Assembly: GCA_036939975.1 (NCBI GenBank)
Contig: JALLPB010001573.1
Location: 1-12,302, forward strand
Direction: 5' to 3'
Origin: Cyclostephanos tholiformis
Taxonomy: Eukaryota; Bacillariophyta; Thalassiosirophyceae; Thalassiosirales; Thalassiosiraceae
Length of the DNA stretch: 12,302 nucleotides
The notes under the pieces are model-generated. The model saw only the letters and a list, made by a program, of their open reading frames with translations. It did no database searches and was not told the DNA's origin. How positions within the stretch are numbered: position 1 is the first letter of the stretch; each line of letters begins with the position of its first letter. The translations under genes were made by a program, and so were the position numbers. This document shows positions 8,405 through 12,302 of this stretch, in pieces.

Positions 8405-9055
8405 CTAAGTCTTGGCCGCCCTGTATTGCGCCTTTCGAATCTCCTTCATCATTTGCTGATTATACTCGTCGAAGGTGATGCTACCGCTGTGATCGTGATC
8501 GAAGCTCTCCCATCGAGGGATGTCCTCCGGACGCAAGCCGGGGTAATTCACGAGGTATTCCCTAACGTACCTGTCGAACTCCGCCTTGCTGATCTTCTTG
8601 CTACCATCGGTATCGGCCATGAAGAACGGTACGGTGTCGATCTCGGCGGGTACGCCGTTGTTCCGCGCGATGATGGAGGATTCCATCGCGCGTATGATGC
8701 GGGAGCTCTCCTTGTTGAATTCCTGCAACGCCCCCACCTGCTCCCGGTAGAGTTGGACGAACGCCGCGCGTTCTTTGGAGTGTTTCTTCTTTAGCTTGTT
8801 CGCGGCCCGTCGCGAGTGGATCTTGGCGCCGAGGAACCATCCCAGGGAGGCGCCGGATGCGATCTTCATGAGGTGGTTCCCCCCCGCCGCCGCTATCGCG
8901 CCTCCCCCCCCCGCCTTATCGAAGTAATCCCCCATGCTGTCGTCGTACGACCCGTACCCCCCCCCCCCGTCCCAATTCCCGTCGTCGGCGTACTCCGAGG
9001 CAAGGGATGCCCATATCGTGCTCGCGAGGATGAGAAGTGTCCGTAATATATTCAT
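8405..9055 (-). CDS. secretory-pathway EF-hand calcium-binding protein
   Basis: Single exon, 216 residues. Residues 1-20 form a signal peptide or signal anchor (MNILRTLLILASTIWASLAS). Residues 25-60 are Gly/Asp-rich. About 50-78 is weakly hydrophobic and Gly/Ala-rich, possibly a membrane segment, followed by a basic stretch (HSRRAANKLKKKHSK) and a helical, coiled-coil-like region (about 92-130). Two canonical EF-hand loops follow: 148-159 (D148, D150, S152, K154, E159) and 186-197 (D186, D188, S190, S192, E197). Each has Gly at position 6 and the closing Glu, so both should bind Ca2+. The coding sequence is much richer in G and C than the neighbouring genes and carries C runs (for example around 8958-8967). 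Function beyond calcium binding is unknown. Confidence 0.85.
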   Translation of the reverse strand: MNILRTLLILASTIWASLASEYADDGNWDGGGGYGSYDDSMGDYFDKAGGGGAIAAAGGNHLMKIASGASLGWFLGAKIHSRRAANKLKKKHSKERAAFVQLYREQVGALQEFNKESSRIIRAMESSIIARNNGVPAEIDTVPFFMADTDGSKKISKAEFDRYVREYLVNYPGLRPEDIPRWESFDHDHSGSITFDEYNQQMMKEIRKAQYRAAKT

Positions 9056-9278
9056 GATCCAAATTGCTATAATCGTGCCGTCGGGGTGGAGATAATCAGA
9101 CTAGGTAGGCCGGTGATGATGGCGTCAATTTAAGGGTTCATCACCATGATCCATATAATAACGTGTGTATCTCGTTGTGATGTGTAGTACCAATCACATA
9201 GACTTGAAGGAGTCAGACCTACACGTGGAGAAACGGATCAACCATATGTAGTAACCCTAAAAAAAATATGGGACGTTT
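9056..9278. other. upstream region of the EF-hand gene
   Basis: These 223 bases lie between the EF-hand start codon and the transposon-like element. They hold a 7-bp inverted repeat (GGTGATG 9112-9118, CATCACC 9139-9145) and an A8 run just before the element. The EF-hand promoter is presumably here, so the element lies roughly 220 bp upstream of that gene. Confidence 0.45.
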
Positions 9279-9332
9279 GTCCCCATACCCTCATTTAAGT
9301 TTCGGCGCCGTTCAGTCACCCCAAATTTTGGC
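9279..9332 (+). repeat. left terminal inverted repeat
   Basis: 54-bp arm of the element at 9279-9775. It contains GGCGCC and CAGTCACCCC and differs from the right arm at two positions (G9310 and A9323 against A and G in the inverted copy). The near-identity implies recent insertion or maintained function. Confidence 0.88.
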
Positions 9333-9721
9333 TAATTTTTACTTTACCTCACAAGGAAATTGTTTGTTCTGAACTCGAGCTATCGTATTTTTATTTTTTG
9401 TTTACCTTGACTAGTGCCACCACACCTCGCATGGAAATACTACTTTGTTTTACCTCACTCTGTGAAAATGTACTTTTTGTTTACCTCGCCATTGCCTCTA
9501 AAATAGTTTTTGTTTACCTCACTTCAGAGTGGGAGAGAGACACTAGTGTGGCGAGGTGAACTAACAGCTACATCCAACCTACGAGGTAAGTAGAAAGCTT
9601 ACAGCTGTGCGTGGGGCAGAAGGAAATATAGCAAGGCCAGAGAGACAAAAAAATCGTCCAAACACAGGAATGAGGTAAACAAAGTACAGTAAACGGACAA
9701 ACCGAGGTAATAAAAAAACTT

Positions 9722-9775
9722 GCCAAAATTCGGGGTGACTGAATGGCGCCGAAACTTAAATGAGGGTATGGGGAC
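9722..9775 (-). repeat. right terminal inverted repeat
   Basis: Reverse-complement partner of 9279-9332, with two mismatches in 54 positions. Pairing ends sharply outside GGGGAC at 9775. Confidence 0.88.
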
Positions 9776-10905
9776 TGTTTTTCCTTTTAAGAAATATGCA
9801 TGAAATTTGACACATAAAGGGCCATTTCACCATTCACCATGTTACATCAGTTTCATGATGCAAAAAATACTTGTTGGAAAGATCTTGGTCTCCTCTTTCC
9901 AACGGTGTATCAAACTTCCTATTTCAGTTTAATTTTTGTTTGACAAAGAGTCAATTTGAGCTTTGTACCAGTTCCTACAAACAGAAAAAGTATGACAGTT
10001 GGCTGGGAAAATCCTACGCACTGTCGTACATCAAAACATACCAGGAAAGGACCTCATTCTGAGGGTTTCTTAAAATGTCCATTTCTGAAAATGTCAACTA
10101 CTGCAGCCCCTATCAGCTTGTTCGGGATTTTTAGATAAGCCTTTTTTTCTGCCTCTAGAGCAGTTGGTCTGCCCTATTTATGGAATTCTGTCATTGAAAT
10201 AGAATTCCATTGGTCCATCTCACCCATATTTAGGAATTATGTCATGGCGCTCATAAGATGCCCTGACAATCCTGTTGGCCATGGGCTCTAGATCTAGTGG
10301 TCAAGTGTTCAACATAAGTGTGCACGGTTATCATGGCAAATGTTGTGGTGCACAATCGTACTATGGCTATTTTTGGTCATTGTCAAGGTTGATTTTTGTG
10401 GACTACTACATAAGAATAATACATACATAGTAGGTACTGTAGAAATTAAACGTATGACCAATTATCTAGGATCTAAGCAAAGTTAAGAAAAAAATACACC
10501 CCAACCATAGTGGCAGCCACTGTTCTATGGCCTCTATGGTACCCCCCCCCCAGTTCTGGCAACATCCCATGGGCAGTCCACATATGATTGCTAAAGTATC
10601 TAATTTTTATTACTTCTTATTAGCTATTTAAATGCATGGCACATTGTCAATGCACTGTGTCTGCATTTACCAAGTCCTGCAAGTACCAGTAGTACTTAGG
10701 CTTGATAAAAAGTAAAACATGCACTAGCACCTATTGAGCATGCAAGCCTGGGAGAGTTTGCTTTGAGGTTGAGGGAAATGAGGGGGAAGCCCTCTAAAGT
10801 TGGCTGAGCCACAAGGCTAAATAATTATGTTACACCATTTTGTTACACAGTGAATAGTATGTTACTAATGTCGTGTAAATTATGAACTACCAATATGAAA
10901 ATTTG
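9776..10905. other. gene-free, repeat-bearing stretch
   Basis: These 1130 bases have no supported gene. Two overlapping ORFs of about 60 codons near 9871-10138 show no features. Small palindromes occur: 10180-10210 (10-bp arms), CTAGATCTAG near 10289, a nested stem around 10505-10530, and AAGTAC/GTACTT at 10681-10697. A C10 run lies at about 10542-10551. Confidence 0.5.
10180..10210. repeat. 10-bp inverted repeat
   Basis: ATGGAATTCT (10180-10189) and AGAATTCCAT (10201-10210) are exact reverse complements with an 11-nt loop. Function unknown; it may be chance in AT-rich DNA or a relic. Confidence 0.6.
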
Positions 10906-12125
10906 CTAATACTCCTCAGAATCATCTGAAGAGTCGCTATAATTGCTTTCATCGACCAAATATCCCCTCCCTCTTCCTCCTTTGCATCCATTCTTTCCTC
11001 CTCCTCCGCCCCCACCTCCGCCGCCCCCTCCTCCACTGCCTCTGCGGTTTGCCTCCACGCTGCTTTGGCTCTCTAGAAAGCCAAAGTCAGCAATGCCTGC
11101 ATTTGTGGGCTGAGCCGTGAGGCCATGGCGATCGCTTGCCACCTTCAAGGTGACAACGTACATGCAGTTGAACTGCATATGGTTCGTCCCCGCAAAACTC
11201 ACCTTCTGTTTCGTGGGGACTTGGAAGACCTTGATCTTGGGGTTGCCCGTGCACTCAACGTCGAGATGAATGAGCTGTGGGGCCCCTCGATGGTATCCAT
11301 CAATTGCGCGCACTCCAGCATTCACCATGACTTGCATGGTGTCGCTGTATCCTGTGTAGCGGGAGGAGTTACGTGTGATCCCTTGGACCGCTGCTTGTAG
11401 CTCGCTGTAGAGCTTCTTGGGGGTCTTCCAGAGGACGCTGAGCATTCTCCCCCTGGGAAGAAGGTTGACTTGAGGCTGTGCATCCTTTGGGGGCACCCCA
11501 CCCTCGTGGAGGACAACGTCGATCTTGTTCTTCGTCCCCTGGACGTAGGGGTTGATGGTGGCCCCGCGGTGGGTCGACGGAGAAGTGCGTCGGCATGATG
11601 CACTGCTTCTTCCTCATGGGGGGAGAGTCCACGTTGATTGGCTCCTCCTCCCCCGTCGTCTTCGCCCCCCCCCTTCTTCTTGGAGGGCACCTTCTTCTTG
11701 GTGGTCCCTGCCTTCATCATGTTGACGTCATTCTCGTCGTTGGCATCGTCATCTTCAACCTCGTCATTGTCGACCTCATCATTGTCAACCTCGTCCCCTT
11801 TGTTCTCTGCAATTTTGCAACGGGGAAATGGCGGGGGTTGGGGGTTAGCAACAATTTAATGATAAAAATAATGAAGCAATTTCTTACCTTGTTTTTGACA
11901 GTAGCAACTCACTTCATCTTCCAGCTCATGCAATCTAGCATAAGTTTGGAAGTTGCAATGAAAATTTTTGACGTCTCGTTCACGGAAGTATTTATGTCAC
12001 ACCCAATCAATGTATCGGGTGTCATAGGCACAAGCAATGTCAACCTTGCCCTCGTCGATGAGTTCTTGCAGTATTTTTTTGTTGGATTTTCTCCAGGACT
12101 TTATTAGGGGGGGGTCATTGGCCAT
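10906..12125 (-). pseudogene. broken gene for an unrecognised acidic, Lys- and Gly-rich protein
   Basis: On the minus strand, ATG 12125 (good context, GACCATGG) opens a frame with SWRKSNKKILQELIDEGKVDI. It meets TGA at 11999-11997, yet protein-like sequence continues in the same frame (HKYFRERDVKNF...) to a GTAAGA donor at 11887. Exon 2 starts at 11806 with acidic repeats (DEVDNDEVDNDEV) and then a Lys-rich tract. Two +1 frameshifts are inferred: at the 9-base G run (11673-11665) and near 11562-11570. After each, the more protein-like sequence continues in the next frame. The final frame (about 11565-10906) is open and well composed: a globular part, a Gly13 run, a Gly/Arg-rich patch and an acidic Ser/Asp tail. 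The N-terminal W..S..K..L...I..G pattern recalls, from memory and weakly, a repeated diatom protein domain. Assembly errors in homopolymers could explain the frameshifts but not the TGA. Confidence 0.65.
11807..11887 (-). other. probable intron (81 nt, GT-AG) in the broken gene
   Basis: On the minus strand, donor GGTAAGAA begins at 11887 and the acceptor TTGCAG ends at 11807, preceded by a C-rich tract. The join is phase 1 and gives CQKQ-ENKGDEVDND, in the same frame as the upstream coding sequence. This supports a real spliced ancestor. Confidence 0.65.
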
Positions 12126-12216
12126 GGTCCGGGGGAGGATAGTGGCATTGTTGTCTGGTTGGTTGTTGCATGCTGCTTGCTGTGGCGCACACCAGCCTTG
12201 CCAATGAGGTTCAGTC

Positions 12217-12238
12217 ACTAGCTACATATGTAGCTAGT
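12217..12238. repeat. perfect 22-bp palindrome
   Basis: 12217-12238 equals its own reverse complement (centre CATATG; arms ACTAGCTACAT). With one bulged base (C12216), two more pairs form outside. First of three adjacent palindromes. Confidence 0.85.
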
Positions 12239-12244
12239 ACTATC

Positions 12245-12279
12245 TTGGTGCAAGTTTCACCTAGTGAAACTTGCACCAA
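12245..12279. repeat. perfect 16-bp-arm hairpin
   Basis: TTGGTGCAAGTTTCAC (12245-12260) pairs exactly with 12264-12279 around the loop CTA. It has the same layout (15-16-bp arms, 3-nt loop) as the hairpin at 5-37, but a different sequence. Confidence 0.88.
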
Positions 12280-12302
12280 TGGACAAGTTCGTGTTGTCCA
12301 TT
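12278..12302. repeat. 9-bp-arm inverted repeat at the window edge
   Basis: AATGGACAA (12278-12286) and TTGTCCATT (12294-12302) are exact reverse complements with a 7-nt loop. The right arm ends at the last base, so the repeat may extend beyond the window. It overlaps the previous hairpin by two bases. Confidence 0.8.

Larger units (their letters stand above)
9279..9775. mobile_element. non-autonomous DNA transposon-like element (MITE), 497 bp
   Basis: Terminal inverted repeats 9279-9332 and 9722-9775 match at 52 of 54 positions, starting GTCCCCATACCCTCATTTAA. Similarity continues inward more loosely for about 20 bases. The interior has no ORF of note. Boxes of TTTACCTC repeat in the left arm (9343, 9449, 9480, 9513, plus the variant TTTACCTT at 9401). 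The reverse complement, or variants of it, occurs in the right arm (GAGGTGAA 9553, GAGGTAAG 9583, GAGGTAAA 9672, GAGGTAAT 9704). Repeated subterminal motifs facing inward are typical of transposase-binding sites in hAT-like and related elements. No exact target-site duplication was found (left flank ACGTTT, right flank TGTTTT), so the superfamily is not assigned. Confidence 0.8.

Noticed and set aside
8426..8840. Overlapping plus- and minus-strand frames within the EF-hand gene
   Set aside because: GC-rich sequence lacks stops in several frames; only the 8405-9055 minus frame has a signal peptide and EF-hands.
9343..9711. CRISPR-like spaced repeats (TTTACCTC)
   Set aside because: The units are only 8 bp, unevenly spaced and inverted between arms, inside a TIR element in a eukaryotic context.
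9270..9785. Target-site duplication flanking the inverted-repeat element
   Set aside because: Flanks (ACGTTT left, TGTTTT right) are similar but not an exact duplication; not claimed.
9871..10138. Two overlapping 60-codon plus-strand ORFs
   Set aside because: No features, low complexity, in a repeat-rich non-coding stretch.
10280..10350. tRNA-like segment near CTAGTGGTCAAGTGTTC
   Set aside because: A-box resemblance only; no proper B-box or foldable acceptor stem was found.
11595..12107. 170-codon plus-strand ORF
   Set aside because: Antisense of the broken gene; the minus strand has the splice junction and protein-like composition.

Overview
The window looks like nuclear DNA from a unicellular eukaryotic alga, most likely a diatom. 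The genes are compact and split by short introns (72-117 nt, mostly GT-AG). Intergenic gaps are small, with genes on both strands. One protein has a four-helix membrane domain of a kind I associate with diatom genomes, and the families present (inositol monophosphatase, NOL1/NOP2/Sun RNA methyltransferase, LITAF-domain proteins, EF-hand proteins) are eukaryotic. The diatom assignment is an inference. No rRNA, tRNA, CRISPR array or bacterial-style operon was seen.

Layout, left to right. 1-395: gene-free, opening with a perfect 15-bp hairpin. 396-3029 (+): a two-exon gene for an 853-residue protein with a long disordered/coiled-coil N-terminus joined by splicing to a four-helix membrane domain. 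3412-4407 (-): a two-exon inositol monophosphatase-family gene whose intron is best read as GC-AG. 4571-6139 (+): a three-exon NOL1/NOP2/Sun-family RNA cytosine methyltransferase. It is divergent from the phosphatase, with a very short shared promoter. 6323-6887 (-) and 7199-7651 (+): a head-to-head pair of LITAF-domain genes. In each, the second Cys-x2-Cys zinc knuckle lies in a 24-codon last exon that a simple ORF scan misses. 7652-8404: no gene seen. 8405-9055 (-): a secreted or membrane-anchored EF-hand protein with unusually GC-rich coding sequence. 9279-9775: a 497-bp non-autonomous transposon-like element with 54-bp terminal inverted repeats and repeated subterminal TTTACCTC boxes. 9776-10905: no gene seen. 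10906-12125 (-): a broken gene for an unrecognised acidic, Lys-rich and Gly-rich protein, with one in-frame stop and two inferred frameshifts. 12217-12302: three consecutive perfect palindromes running to the window edge.

The genes do not form a single pathway. The recurring theme is gene pairing: convergent pairs (membrane protein/phosphatase, methyltransferase/LITAF-1) and divergent pairs (phosphatase/methyltransferase, LITAF-1/LITAF-2). The right third (about 9.3-12.3 kb) is gene-poor and repeat-rich, with a decayed gene and a mobile-element relic. All exon joins were worked out by eye from splice consensus, reading frame and family motifs; none has transcript support.
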